Positions 1-8,853 of a stretch of DNA of 55,640 nucleotides are shown in pieces. The stretch spans positions 6,774-62,413 of the forward strand of contig WHTS01000027.1 in NCBI GenBank assembly GCA_009377585.1, in the 5' to 3' direction. Positions within the stretch are counted from its first letter, which is position 1. The number at the start of each line of letters is the position of its first letter. A model generated the notes under the pieces. The model saw only the letters and a program-made list of their open reading frames with translations. It was not told where the DNA came from and ran no database searches. A program made the position numbers and the translations under genes. The DNA comes from Betaproteobacteria bacterium. Its GTDB lineage: Bacteria > Pseudomonadota > Gammaproteobacteria > Burkholderiales > WYBJ01.

Positions 1-412
1 GGCGCGGGAATAGGCGGCCAACGCTGGCTGTATATGAATTCAACCTGTGCCAGGCACCGATGCGGCGGCGCGCAAAAAATCCGGCATTCGATTCGGCTTG
101 CCCGTACGAACGGAACCTGCTAGCGTCGGCTTCACGAGTAGGCGTACGATGCGCCCGATGATTGGTTGCGCCGCACCTGTAGTACATATAACTTCACCTG
201 GGTTCGTGCACTTGCACGGCGCCCGCGACGTGTTGCACCATTGCTCGCCCAAGTTACATTGCTCTGGTCACTCCGCCGGTAAATCCGGTCGGGGTGGTGC
301 AATAGAGCTGAGTACCGCCTGATCGACGCTGATACCGCCGCTCGCTCGAGCGCACGGTGCAGGAAGCATCGAATGAGGCAGGCGGCATTGGACCGCCAGT
401 CGAGGAGGAGGC
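1..412. other. Noncoding leader upstream of the ABC importer operon
   Basis: I recognise no gene in this stretch. The short open frames on both strands have no family signature and no convincing ribosome binding site. It ends in a strong Shine-Dalgarno (GAGGAGGAG) just before the permease ATG at 413, so it most likely holds the promoter and 5' leader of the importer operon. A small perfect inverted repeat (GTGCC-a-GGCAC) lies near position 50. An AT-richer patch around 181-192 could be a -10 region, but no convincing -35 partner was found. Confidence 0.45.
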
Positions 413-1333
413 ATGCAGCGTTTCATCGCGGTCCGGTTCTTGCAGAGCCTGCTCGCCCTCTGGGTGATGAGCCTGATCGTGTTCGGCCTGGCGCGCATGA
501 GCGGCAATCCGCTCGACGTGATGCTGCCGATCGAGGCCATGCCCGAGGACTACGAGCGGCTGGAAAAGCACTGGGGCCTCGACAAGCCGGTCACCACGCA
601 ATACATCATCTTCATCAAGAAGGCGCTGCAGGGCGATTTCGGCGAGTCCCTCAAGTACCAGGGCCAATCGGCGATGGGCATGGTGGCGGAGCGCCTGCCC
701 GCCACGCTGGAGCTGGCCGGTTACGCCCTGTTCATCAGCATTCTTCTCGCCCTGCCCATAGGGGTCCTGGCGGCGGTCGCGAAAGGCACCTACTGGGATA
801 CTTCGGCCAAGATCGTAGCGCTTCTGGGCCAGTCGCTGCCCGCCTTCTGGCTCGGGATCGTGCTGATGTGGATCTTCTCCGTGTTGCTGGGCTGGCTTCC
901 CTCCTCCGGGCGCGGCACACTGAGCCATATCATCCTGCCCGCCATCACGCTCGGCTGGTTCCAGGTCGCGGTCATCATGCGGCTGGTCCGCTCGTCCATG
1001 CTCGAGGTCCTCGACAGCGAGTTCGTGAAGCTGGCCCGCGTGAAGGGCATTCCGGAGTGGAAGGTCGTCTGGAAGCACTGCCTGCGCAATGCCTCGATCG
1101 CCCCGCTGACCGTTTTTGCCATCATCGCGGGATCGCTCCTGACCGGCTCCGTGATAACCGAAACCGTGTTCACCTGGCCGGGCGTAGGACTGCTGGTCGT
1201 GGACGCCGTCCGGTCGAGGGACTTCCAGGTGGTGCAGGCCGTCGTGATCATGTTCGCCGGCATCTTCATCCTGTGCAACCTGATGGTCGACGTCATGTAT
1301 GCGTATCTCGATCCGCGCATCCGGTATCAGTGA
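413..1333 (+). CDS. ABC transporter permease, DppB/OppB type
   Basis: This 306-residue inner-membrane permease is one half of the channel of a peptide/nickel-type (PepT family) ABC importer. It begins with the classic N-terminal helix of DppB-like proteins, followed by a periplasmic loop with the family's typical GLDKPV-like segment, then about five further hydrophobic helices. The ATPase-contacting loop is visible near residues 200-225 ([16 protein letters not shown]), followed by the usual RNAS-P segment. Length is normal for the family. The ATG at 413 has a strong GAGGAGGAG ribosome site. The next gene starts 22 bp downstream, so the two permeases are co-transcribed. The transported solute cannot be deduced; peptides are the family default. 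Confidence 0.93.
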   Translation: MQRFIAVRFLQSLLALWVMSLIVFGLARMSGNPLDVMLPIEAMPEDYERLEKHWGLDKPVTTQYIIFIKKALQGDFGESLKYQGQSAMGMVAERLPATLELAGYALFISILLALPIGVLAAVAKGTYWDTSAKIVALLGQSLPAFWLGIVLMWIFSVLLGWLPSSGRGTLSHIILPAITLGWFQVAVIMRLVRSSMLEVLDSEFVKLARVKGIPEWKVVWKHCLRNASIAPLTVFAIIAGSLLTGSVITETVFTWPGVGLLVVDAVRSRDFQVVQAVVIMFAGIFILCNLMVDVMYAYLDPRIRYQ

Positions 1334-1355
1334 AGCGTACAAAGGAGGCTCAACC

Positions 1356-2252
1356 ATGCCGCTGCAATCGACGCGAACGCTCCCCTGGTATGCGACGCCC
1401 TGGGCCATCGAGGGGTGGGCAAAGTTCAAGCGCTATCCCCTGTTTGCGCTTGCGATCCTCCTCTTCCTCCTCGTGATTCCGGCCGCCTTCGCGCCGTGGA
1501 TCGCCCCCCACGACCCGTTCCAGGGAACGCTGTCGCACCGGCTGACCCCGCCGGTGTGGCAGGACGGTGGAACCGCGGAGCATCTGCTGGGGACCGACAA
1601 GCTCGGGCGTGACATGCTGAGCCGCATCATCTACGGCGCGCGCGTCTCTCTCACGGTCTCGCTGATCGCGATCTTCGTCGGCGGCATCATCGGCACCGTG
1701 CTGGGGCTGATATCGGGCTACTTCGGAGGACGGACGGACGCCGTGATCATGCGCCTGGTGGACATATCGCTCTCGCTGCCGACGATCCTGCTCGCCCTCG
1801 TCCTCGTCGCCGCGGTGGGGCCCAGCTTCGGGACGGTCATCACGGTGCTCATCGTGTTGCTGTGGGCGCGCTATGCGCGCCTGGTCCGCGGCGAAACCCT
1901 CGCCATCAAGGAGCTCGACTTCATCGCGCGCGCGCGCGTGGCCGGCGCGTCTCACGCCCGCATCATGTTCCGCTACATGTTTCCCAACGTGGTCAATTCG
2001 CTCATCGTCCTGGCGACGCTGCAGGTGGGATACGTCATCCTGCTCGAGTCGTCGCTGAGCTTCCTGGGCGCCGGGCTGCCGCGCGCCGAACCGGCATGGG
2101 GCGTCATGGTTTCGGACGGCCGGGAGCTGATCGTCACGGCGTGGTGGGTCTCGATGTTCCCCGGAATCGCCATCATGCTGACGGTGCTGTCGCTCAACTT
2201 GCTCGGCGACTGGCTGCGGGATCACCTCGATCCCAAGCTGCGAAATCTTTGA
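1356..2252 (+). CDS. ABC transporter permease, DppC/OppC type
   Basis: Second permease of the importer, 298 residues. I chose the ATG at 1356 because AAAGGAGG lies 7 nt upstream; a longer frame from 1299 would overlap the previous gene. The N-terminal helix is followed by the DppC-type segment [20 protein letters not shown], the hallmark just before the transport domain, then five hydrophobic helices. The EAA-like loop ([19 protein letters not shown]) and the C-terminal [13 protein letters not shown], typical of the subfamily, are present. It pairs with the DppB-like product to form the transmembrane channel. Confidence 0.93.
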   Translation: MPLQSTRTLPWYATPWAIEGWAKFKRYPLFALAILLFLLVIPAAFAPWIAPHDPFQGTLSHRLTPPVWQDGGTAEHLLGTDKLGRDMLSRIIYGARVSLTVSLIAIFVGGIIGTVLGLISGYFGGRTDAVIMRLVDISLSLPTILLALVLVAAVGPSFGTVITVLIVLLWARYARLVRGETLAIKELDFIARARVAGASHARIMFRYMFPNVVNSLIVLATLQVGYVILLESSLSFLGAGLPRAEPAWGVMVSDGRELIVTAWWVSMFPGIAIMLTVLSLNLLGDWLRDHLDPKLRNL

Positions 2253-2275
2253 CAACACTTCAGGAGGAGGTCGCT

Positions 2276-3892
2276 ATGAAATCGAAACTTGTATCTGTGT
2301 TTGCAGGCCTGCTGATGGCGGCGCTGGCCGCCCTCGGCACGGCGCTCATGCCCGAAGGGGCCCAGGCGGCAAGCGTCAAGCGCCTGATCTTCGCCTCGGC
2401 CGGCTTCCACGAGGGCAATCGCTTCTGGACCATCTCGCGTCCCGACCACCTCCAGTTCGAGCCGTTCCTGGAGACGCTGGTCGGAATGGATCCCAAGACG
2501 GGAGACTACATCCCGGCGCTCGCGACGAAGTGGGAGATCAGCCCCGACTTCAAGGAGTGGACTTTCCACCTGCGCAAGGGTGTCCAGTTCCACAATGGGT
2601 TCGGCGAGTTCACGTCCGCGGACATCAAGCATGCGCACACGCTGCTGATCCGCCCGGATTCGACGGCGACCCTGGTCGCGTTCTGGCGCACGGTCGAGGA
2701 AATAAGGACCCCCGACAAGCACACCGCCATCTTCCGCTTCAAGGCCCCCGCGCTGCCGACCAATCTGTATGCGTTCGCGCGCTCCGGCGACTTCCGCATC
2801 AGCAGCAAGGCGCAGTGGGACAAGGAAGGGCTGGAGGGCTGGGAAAAGAATCCCGCCGGGACAGGCTATTTCCAGTACGCCAGTCGGCAGACGGGCCTCA
2901 ACATCGTTTTCAAGCGCAATGACAAGCACTGGTCCGGGCACAAAGTGGACTACGAGGAGCTGGAGTTCCGCATCGCGCGCGAAGAAGCCACCCGTCTTGC
3001 CCTGCTGCTGTCGGGCGACGTCCAGATCGCCGATCTGCCGCGCGAGCTGCACAAGGATGCGATTGCAAGGGGCTTGAAGCGTTTCCAGTCCTCGCTGCCG
3101 GTGGACTGGATCTCGATTTACATGGGCGGTCAGTACTACATCACGGGCGACAAGGATTTCAATCCGAAGGCTCCCTTCGTCAACAAGAAGGTGCGCCAGG
3201 CCCTGAACATGGCCATCAACCGCAAGGAGCTGATGAACACGGTGTTCGCCGGGCGGGCGTCTCTCGCCTACCTGTCGCTCTGGGTGCCTACGTCCGAGGG
3301 CTGGAACCCGAAGTGGGAAAGCCGGTTCAACGAGCTCTACGCCTACAATCCCGACAAGGCCAAGCAGTTGCTGAAGGAGGCGGGTTACGGGCCCGGACAG
3401 CTCAAGTTCGAGATCTGGGCATTCACCGAGCCGGGCGAGTCGGAAGGCCCCGCCATCGCCGATGCGCTCGCGATCTACTTCCGCAACGTCGGCGTCAACG
3501 CCCAGGTACAGATGCAGGACTGGTCCAAGATCCGCACGGTGTATCGCAAGAAGCAGCCCCCGGCCCACAACATCATGTGGCCGAACATCATCGGCTGGCG
3601 GCCGTCCGAGGCGGGTGTCCGCAACTTCTATTTCAGCAAAGGCGCCAACCACCACTTCGAGGACGACTTCATCGAGAAGACCTTCAGCGAAGTGTTGAAG
3701 TTGACGGACCTCAAGCAGCGCCATGAACTGATGCAGAAGATCGGCGACCGCATCCAGGACGAGTTCGCCGATATACCGCTGTTCTGGTTCCGCAACGAGG
3801 TATTCGCCACCAAAGCCGTCGGCAGCTGGGTCTACCCGGGCCCCGCCGCCGGCCGCTCGTCGCATTTCGAGCTGGTCAAGATCGCCAAGTGA
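2276..3892 (+). CDS. ABC transporter substrate-binding protein, family 5 (DppA/OppA-like)
   Basis: Periplasmic solute receptor of the importer, 538 residues. A Sec signal peptide occupies about residues 1-30 (basic start, hydrophobic core, then EGAQAA). The mature protein shows family-5 features: the FEPFLETLVGMDP strand, an ALATKWEISPDFKEWTFHLR segment, and the FHNG-FTSADI region near residue 105. Family-5 receptors bind peptides, nickel, opines and other small solutes, so specificity is open. The start at 2276 has a strong AGGAGG site. It is the third gene of the operon, 23 bp after the second permease, and is followed by hairpins that may protect its message. Confidence 0.93.
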   Translation: MKSKLVSVFAGLLMAALAALGTALMPEGAQAASVKRLIFASAGFHEGNRFWTISRPDHLQFEPFLETLVGMDPKTGDYIPALATKWEISPDFKEWTFHLRKGVQFHNGFGEFTSADIKHAHTLLIRPDSTATLVAFWRTVEEIRTPDKHTAIFRFKAPALPTNLYAFARSGDFRISSKAQWDKEGLEGWEKNPAGTGYFQYASRQTGLNIVFKRNDKHWSGHKVDYEELEFRIAREEATRLALLLSGDVQIADLPRELHKDAIARGLKRFQSSLPVDWISIYMGGQYYITGDKDFNPKAPFVNKKVRQALNMAINRKELMNTVFAGRASLAYLSLWVPTSEGWNPKWESRFNELYAYNPDKAKQLLKEAGYGPGQLKFEIWAFTEPGESEGPAIADALAIYFRNVGVNAQVQMQDWSKIRTVYRKKQPPAHNIMWPNIIGWRPSEAGVRNFYFSKGANHHFEDDFIEKTFSEVLKLTDLKQRHELMQKIGDRIQDEFADIPLFWFRNEVFATKAVGSWVYPGPAAGRSSHFELVKIAK

Positions 3893-3908
3893 TCGCACCG
3901 CCACTGCT

Positions 3909-3934
3909 GCAAGGGGAAGGACGCTTCCCCTTGC
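3909..3934 (+). terminator. Hairpin after the binding-protein gene
   Basis: An 11-bp perfect inverted repeat (GCAAGGGGAAG and its complement, separated by 4 nt) lies 17 nt after the stop codon of the binding-protein gene. No T-run follows, so it looks more like a message-stabilising or attenuating hairpin than a full terminator. Such elements often let binding proteins accumulate above the membrane components. Confidence 0.6.
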
Positions 3935-3971
3935 GGGTGGCAGATGCATGACTCATGAACCCTTCGAAAGA

Positions 3972-3996
3972 GGGCCGGCTGCATGCGGCCCGTTTT
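3972..3996 (+). terminator. Possible weak intrinsic terminator/attenuator before the ATPase genes
   Basis: A GGGCCG/CGGCCC stem with an 8-nt interior is followed directly by GTTTT, the shape of a short Rho-independent terminator. It sits 26 nt before the first ATPase ATG. Partial readthrough would lower ATPase expression relative to the binding protein. Confidence 0.45.
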
Positions 3997-4022
3997 CATG
4001 AAAAATAGCGCAGGCTAGGTGC

Positions 4023-5024
4023 ATGGCCCGGCAAATCGGCGACGTCATACTGGAAGTGGAAGACCTCCACACGTACTGCTTCACCCGTTTCGGCACGGTG
4101 AAGGCAGTGGATGGGGTGAGCTTCAATCTGCGGCAGGGAGAGGCGCTCGCCATCGTGGGCGAATCGGGCTCGGGCAAGACGATGACGGCCCTGTCGCTGC
4201 TGCAACTGCAGCCCAAGCCCGCGGCCCGCATCGTCAAGGGATCGATCCGGCTCGAAGGCGAGGATCTGCTCAAGAAGACCGAGCAGGAGATGCGCCAGAT
4301 CCGCGGTCGCCGCATTTCCATGATTCTGCAGGACCCCCAGACTTCGCTCAATCCGGTATTCACGGTCGGCAACCAGTTGATGGAGGCGATCAGGAATCAG
4401 CACCCCGGCGATGACAAGCGCTCGCGCGTGCGGCGGGCGATCGATGCCCTGAAGCAGGTGCGGGTAGCGGCTCCCGAGCGGCGGGTCTCGGACTACCCGC
4501 ACCAGATCAGCGGCGGCATGAAGCAGCGCGTGGTCGGCGCCATCGCCATCTCGTGCGAGCCGAAAGTCATCATCGCCGACGAGCCCACCACCTCGCTGGA
4601 TGTCACCATACAGGCGCAGTACCTGCGCCTGCTGCGCGAGATCCAGGAGGCAACGAATCTCGCGCTGATCTTCATCACGCACGACTTCGGCATCGTCGCC
4701 AAGATGTGCGACCGCGTGGTGGTGATGTATGCCGGCCGCCACGTGGAAAGCGGGCCGGTGCGGGAGATCTTCAACCATCCGTCGCATCCCTACACCCAGG
4801 CCCTGCTGCGCTCGGTGCCCAAAATGGAGGAGGATGTCGAGCGGCTCTACTCGATCGAGGGCCAGCCTCCCGCGCTCTGGGATCTCCCCGAAGGATGCCG
4901 CTTCGCCCCCCGCTGCGAGTACGCCGACGATCTGTGCCGGCGCGAATATCCCCCGTCATTCACCGTCGGCGTGAACGGGGCCGCACACACCGCCAGTTGC
5001 TGGCGACTACGGAAAACCACATGA
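4023..5024 (+). CDS. ABC transporter ATP-binding protein, DppD/OppD type
   Basis: Cytoplasmic ATPase subunit, 333 residues. Walker A is GESGSGKT (about residues 48-55), the signature is ISGGMKQR, Walker B is VIIADEPTTSLD, and the switch histidine is in FITHDFG. The C-terminal oligopeptide/dipeptide-transporter extension follows, with its cysteine-containing RFAPRCEYADDLCRR motif. In homologues this region can bind an iron-sulfur cluster. The stop overlaps the ATG of the next ATPase by 4 nt (ATGA), indicating translational coupling. The ribosome site before 4023 is weak. Confidence 0.93.
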   Translation: MARQIGDVILEVEDLHTYCFTRFGTVKAVDGVSFNLRQGEALAIVGESGSGKTMTALSLLQLQPKPAARIVKGSIRLEGEDLLKKTEQEMRQIRGRRISMILQDPQTSLNPVFTVGNQLMEAIRNQHPGDDKRSRVRRAIDALKQVRVAAPERRVSDYPHQISGGMKQRVVGAIAISCEPKVIIADEPTTSLDVTIQAQYLRLLREIQEATNLALIFITHDFGIVAKMCDRVVVMYAGRHVESGPVREIFNHPSHPYTQALLRSVPKMEEDVERLYSIEGQPPALWDLPEGCRFAPRCEYADDLCRREYPPSFTVGVNGAAHTASCWRLRKTT

Positions 5025-5992
5025 GTGCCACAGCGGTACTGCAGGTTCGGGGCCTGAAGAAGCACTTTCCCGTTACCCAGGGATTCATATGGAAGAAGCT
5101 CGTCGGCTGGGTGCAGGCGGTCGACGGCATCGACTTCTCGATTCCGCAGGGCCAGACGCTCGCCATCGTGGGCGAGTCCGGCTGCGGCAAGACGACCACG
5201 GCCAAGCTCGTGCTGCGTCTGGAAGAACCGACGGCCGGCGAGGTGCTTGCCGACGGCAAGGACGTCCATGCGCTCGAGGGCGATGCCCTGAAGGACTACC
5301 GGACGACCGTTCAGGCCGTGTTTCAGGATCCCTGGTCATCGCTCAACCCGCGCATGCGGGTACGCGACATCGTGGCCGAACCGCTGGTGATCAACCGGCA
5401 AGTTTCCGACCAGGAGGTCAAGGAGCGCGTCGAAGAAGCGATGAGTTCCGTCGGCCTGCGCCCGCAGCAGGCCAACCTGTACCCGCACGAGTTCAGCGGC
5501 GGGCAGCGCCAGCGCATCGCCGTGGCGAGCGCGCTGGTATCGAAACCGAAGCTGATCATCCTGGACGAGCCGGTCTCGGCTCTGGATGTATCGATCCGCG
5601 CGCAGATCATGAACCTGCTGGTCGACCTGCAGAAGCAGTACGACGTGAGCTACCTTCTGATCGCGCATCACCTGGCGACCACCCGCTACATGGCGACCGA
5701 GGTCGCGGTCATGTATCTCGGGAAGATCGTGGAAAAGGCGAAGACGAAGGAGCTGTTCGCCAATCCGCTGCATCCCTATACCAAGGCGCTCTTCTCCGCC
5801 GCGCTTCCGTCCCACCCCGACATCACGCACGATGAGATCATTCTTACGGGCGAAGTCCCCTCGCCCATCAACCCGCCCTCGGGGTGCCGCTTCCATCCGC
5901 GCTGCCCGTTCGCCATGGCCCAATGCAGCGTGGACGTGCCGATCGAAAAGGAGATGGCGCCGGGACACACGGTCTCATGTCACTTGTATTAG
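5021..5992 (+). CDS. ABC transporter ATP-binding protein, DppF/OppF type
   Basis: Second ATPase of the importer, 323 residues. The start is the ATG at 5021 that overlaps the previous stop (ATGA). Walker A is GESGCGKTT, the signature is FSGGQRQR, Walker B is LIILDEPVSALD, and the switch region is IAHHLATT. The C-terminal CRFHPRCPFAMAQC segment is the usual DppF cysteine motif. It completes a five-gene importer with both ATPases, both permeases and a binding protein, all of normal length and apparently intact. Convergent genes begin just beyond it. Confidence 0.93.
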   Translation: MSATAVLQVRGLKKHFPVTQGFIWKKLVGWVQAVDGIDFSIPQGQTLAIVGESGCGKTTTAKLVLRLEEPTAGEVLADGKDVHALEGDALKDYRTTVQAVFQDPWSSLNPRMRVRDIVAEPLVINRQVSDQEVKERVEEAMSSVGLRPQQANLYPHEFSGGQRQRIAVASALVSKPKLIILDEPVSALDVSIRAQIMNLLVDLQKQYDVSYLLIAHHLATTRYMATEVAVMYLGKIVEKAKTKELFANPLHPYTKALFSAALPSHPDITHDEIILTGEVPSPINPPSGCRFHPRCPFAMAQCSVDVPIEKEMAPGHTVSCHLY

Positions 5993-5993
5993 T

Positions 5994-6089
5994 GTGAAGA
6001 GTACGCTGAGCGAAGGGTGAAGCCGCTTCGCTGTGAAGGCTTCGCAAGTGAAGGTTGAGCGTTCTTTTCACTCAGCGCAGCGTCTTCAC
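5994..6089. terminator. Long inverted repeat between convergent operons
   Basis: The arms GTGAAGA...CGCTGAG (5994-6010) and CTCAGCG...TCTTCAC (6071-6089) are complementary apart from a few central bases. A smaller GAAGCC/GGCTTC hairpin lies inside. It sits exactly between the end of the importer operon (+) and the end of the MoxR/VWA cluster (-), so a bidirectional terminator role is likely, although no clean U-tract is seen. Confidence 0.45.
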
Positions 6090-6093
6090 TCAA

Positions 6094-8853
6094 TCAGCGC
6101 CTTCGGCCCGCTGCGATATAAAGCCGTGCACGCACGGCCGGATCGTCGGCATCCAGGGGTACATCGTCGCGCATGGCCGCAAGGCCGCGCGCCCGTTCCT
6201 GTGCGATGGCGGCGCGCAGCGCAGCGTAGTCCGGCTCGGGTGCCGCGGCCTCCAGCCGAGCGCCGCGCCATCGCCTCCAGCGCGCTTGCCACGCTTCGGG
6301 GATCGGCGCCTTGCGCACCACCACCTCGGCAACCAGCAGCACCAGCGCCGCCAGGAAGAATGGCCACCACACCTGCGTAGTCGCCCCCCGCGCTTGCGGC
6401 GAGGGCGCGGTGAGCGCGCTCGAGCTGGCGCTGGACAGATCGAGCAGGCGTCCTCCGCCGATGCCGGCGATGTCGCCGAGCAGTCTGCGATCCGCACCCA
6501 GGCCCAGGTACTCTCCAGAGTAGGGGACCGCCAGCCCGAACGTTCGCGGACCAACCGGCGTCTGGCCGTCGCGCCCGCTCACTGTGACGTAATAGCGCCC
6601 GGCACGAGGCACGGGGAACTCGGCGCGGTAGCGCCCCGGCGCAGTCTGCTCGAGCGGCACCCGCCGCGTTTCCCGTGACGGATCGACCACCGAGGCCTGT
6701 AGCGAAAGACCGTTGACGAAGCGCTCGTCGCGGTCCAGCACGTCCACGTTCATCACGCCGCGGCTCCCATGCCACTGGAATCGCGGCACGATGGATTCGT
6801 TGCCGCTGCGGCGCATCGTCCAGCGGGCGATCTGCGCGACGAAGCGCCCGAACTGCGGCCATTCGACCCAGTGCCGGCCCCAGCGGCCGGAAAGATCGGA
6901 CGTGAACGCCACCGCTCTTCCCAGGCCGTAGCGCCACGATACCAACAGCGGATCGTCGTCGCGTGCCGCCAGCAGCACCTGGGCGGCGGGCTTGGGAAAG
7001 ACGCGTTGGTAGCCGCCGAGAATCGGGAAGGGGTCCGCGTCGAATCCCTGCAGCGGTTCGCCCGCATGAACTTGTCGCGGCCGGATGTCGCCTTCGACCA
7101 CCAGGTCGCGCGTGATCGCCAGGGTTTCGCTGGTGAAGATGCGCGGCACGTTGGCGGGATCGTCGGTGTGGTAGAAGCGGCCCTTGCCCAGCTCCGAGAG
7201 TCTTGCCATCAGCGGCTGGTCGGCGTCGGCTCCCATGGCCACGGTGGAAATCGTGATGCCGTCGGCGGCGATGCGGCTTCCCAGGGAATCGAAATTCTTC
7301 TCGCCTTCGGTGAGGCCGTCGGAGAGCACGATCAAGTGCTTCACCTTCGCCTGTTCCTTGCGCATGACGCGATGCGCCTCTTCCAGCGCGCGATAGAGAT
7401 CGGTGCCGCCGCCGACCTTGAGGTCGCGAATCTTCTGCGTGATCGGCTGGCGCATCGCCGCCTCGGTCGGGGATACCACCCATTCCTGGCCGCTGTCGAA
7501 CGCGAGCACGCCCACGCGATCGAGCCGGTTGAGCAGATCGATGGACAGGAGGGCCGCGCGCTTGGCGATAGCGAGCTTGTCTTCGCCCTGGGCTTTGGTG
7601 CCCATGCTGCCGGAGCGGTCCAGCACGAACACCACCGACAGGCTCGGAATCTTCACCTCGGTCTTCACATGCATGGTCACGGGCAGCAGCCGTTCCACCG
7701 GCGTGCCGAGATAGCCGCCGGCGGCGTAGCTACGGTCACCACCGATCTTCACTACGCCGCCGCCCGCGTCGCGCACGTAGTGCTCGAGCAACTCCATCTT
7801 GGCGAGCGACAAGTCGAAACCGGAGACATTGTTCAGAATCACCAGCTCGTAATCCACCAGCCCGTGCATGCTGGTCGGCAGCGCCTCGGCGCGCACCTCG
7901 TCCACCGTCAGTCCTTGCGCAGTCAGTGCCGCGCTCACATAACGGCCGGCTTGCGTATCGCCGATCGCATGCAGCACCTTCGGCGCGCCCGTCACCTGCA
8001 CGAAAGCCTGGTAGCGGTTGTTCTCCGGCTCGCTGTCCGCGGCGCTGTTGACGATGGCCTCGTATTCCTGCAGCCCCGGCTCGTCTGCCTGTTGCACGAA
8101 CGAGTAGACGTTGGCGCCCGCCTCGAGCTCGATCGCGCTTTCGTGCAGCAACGCCCCGTTACGCATCACGGCCAGGCGGGCGCGGGCGGCTGCGCTGCTA
8201 TGGACGAGCGCTTGCACGGTGAACGGTTCGTGCAGGCGCACCTGCGACGGAGCGGTTACGCTTTGCACGTGAACTTCGCTCGCAGCCGCAGGCCGTTCGA
8301 GCGCCACGGCATGAATCTCCACCCCGAGCGTGCGCGCGACCGCGGCGGCGGCGCGCGCATCGCCCTGGTTCTCGCGCCCGTCGCTCAGCAGCACGATGCG
8401 CCGATGGCCGCCCGGCGCAAACGCGCCGACGGCCACCTCGATGGCGCGGCCGATATCGGTGCCCGAGCGCTCCACGTGAGCCGTAACTTCCTCCAGCGGC
8501 TCGGCGCCGCGGCGCACCGAGGATTCGACGGCTGCATCGGCGCCGAACACCACCAGCCCGACGCGTGCCGGCGAATCCTTGGCGCGATTGACGAAATCGA
8601 GCGCCTCGGCGACCGACTCGCGCGCGATGCTGCGGGAAAGATCGAGCACGAACACCACATCGGTGTGGCGCGCCGTGGAGCCGGCAAGCGGACCCGCGAA
8701 CGCAATCGCCAGCGCCGCCAGCGCCAGCACCCGCAGCGTGCCCGCGGCAACGAGCCGGGAGGACGCGCGGCCCGCGCGCCGGATGCTCACGATGACCAGC
8801 AGCGCCGCAGCCGCGATGAGCCAAAGCCATGCGGGTTGCGCGAGTTCAGGCAC
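6094..8853 (-). CDS. Double-VWA membrane protein with amidotransferase-like domain
   Basis: A 919-residue protein with two N-terminal membrane helices (about 8-24 and 38-56). A first von Willebrand A domain has the MIDAS motif D-L-S-R-S at residues 71-75. A beta-rich segment and a GATase1-like region (VDYELVILNNVSGFD, then GGGVVKIGGDRSYAAGG) follow. A second VWA has D-R-S-G-S starting at D412. A beta-sandwich region, a further helix near residue 850 and a basic tail complete it. I chose GTG 8853: GGGAG lies 8 nt upstream, and the overlap with the preceding gene is then only 8 nt, whereas the ATG at 8907 would overlap by 62. Last gene of the seven-gene cluster. The molecular function is not established; metal-dependent protein binding by the VWA domains is expected. 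Confidence 0.82.
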   Translation of the reverse strand: MPELAQPAWLWLIAAAALLVIVSIRRAGRASSRLVAAGTLRVLALAALAIAFAGPLAGSTARHTDVVFVLDLSRSIARESVAEALDFVNRAKDSPARVGLVVFGADAAVESSVRRGAEPLEEVTAHVERSGTDIGRAIEVAVGAFAPGGHRRIVLLSDGRENQGDARAAAAVARTLGVEIHAVALERPAAASEVHVQSVTAPSQVRLHEPFTVQALVHSSAAARARLAVMRNGALLHESAIELEAGANVYSFVQQADEPGLQEYEAIVNSAADSEPENNRYQAFVQVTGAPKVLHAIGDTQAGRYVSAALTAQGLTVDEVRAEALPTSMHGLVDYELVILNNVSGFDLSLAKMELLEHYVRDAGGGVVKIGGDRSYAAGGYLGTPVERLLPVTMHVKTEVKIPSLSVVFVLDRSGSMGTKAQGEDKLAIAKRAALLSIDLLNRLDRVGVLAFDSGQEWVVSPTEAAMRQPITQKIRDLKVGGGTDLYRALEEAHRVMRKEQAKVKHLIVLSDGLTEGEKNFDSLGSRIAADGITISTVAMGADADQPLMARLSELGKGRFYHTDDPANVPRIFTSETLAITRDLVVEGDIRPRQVHAGEPLQGFDADPFPILGGYQRVFPKPAAQVLLAARDDDPLLVSWRYGLGRAVAFTSDLSGRWGRHWVEWPQFGRFVAQIARWTMRRSGNESIVPRFQWHGSRGVMNVDVLDRDERFVNGLSLQASVVDPSRETRRVPLEQTAPGRYRAEFPVPRAGRYYVTVSGRDGQTPVGPRTFGLAVPYSGEYLGLGADRRLLGDIAGIGGGRLLDLSSASSSALTAPSPQARGATTQVWWPFFLAALVLLVAEVVVRKAPIPEAWQARWRRWRGARLEAAAPEPDYAALRAAIAQERARGLAAMRDDVPLDADDPAVRARLYIAAGRRR

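Noticed and set aside
1-412. Small open frames at the left edge as genes
   Set aside because: No ribosome sites, no recognisable family, and both strands are open by chance in GC-rich sequence.
2222-3949. 575-residue minus-strand frame opposite the binding-protein gene
   Set aside because: Shadow frame; the plus strand encodes a full family-5 receptor with a signal peptide.
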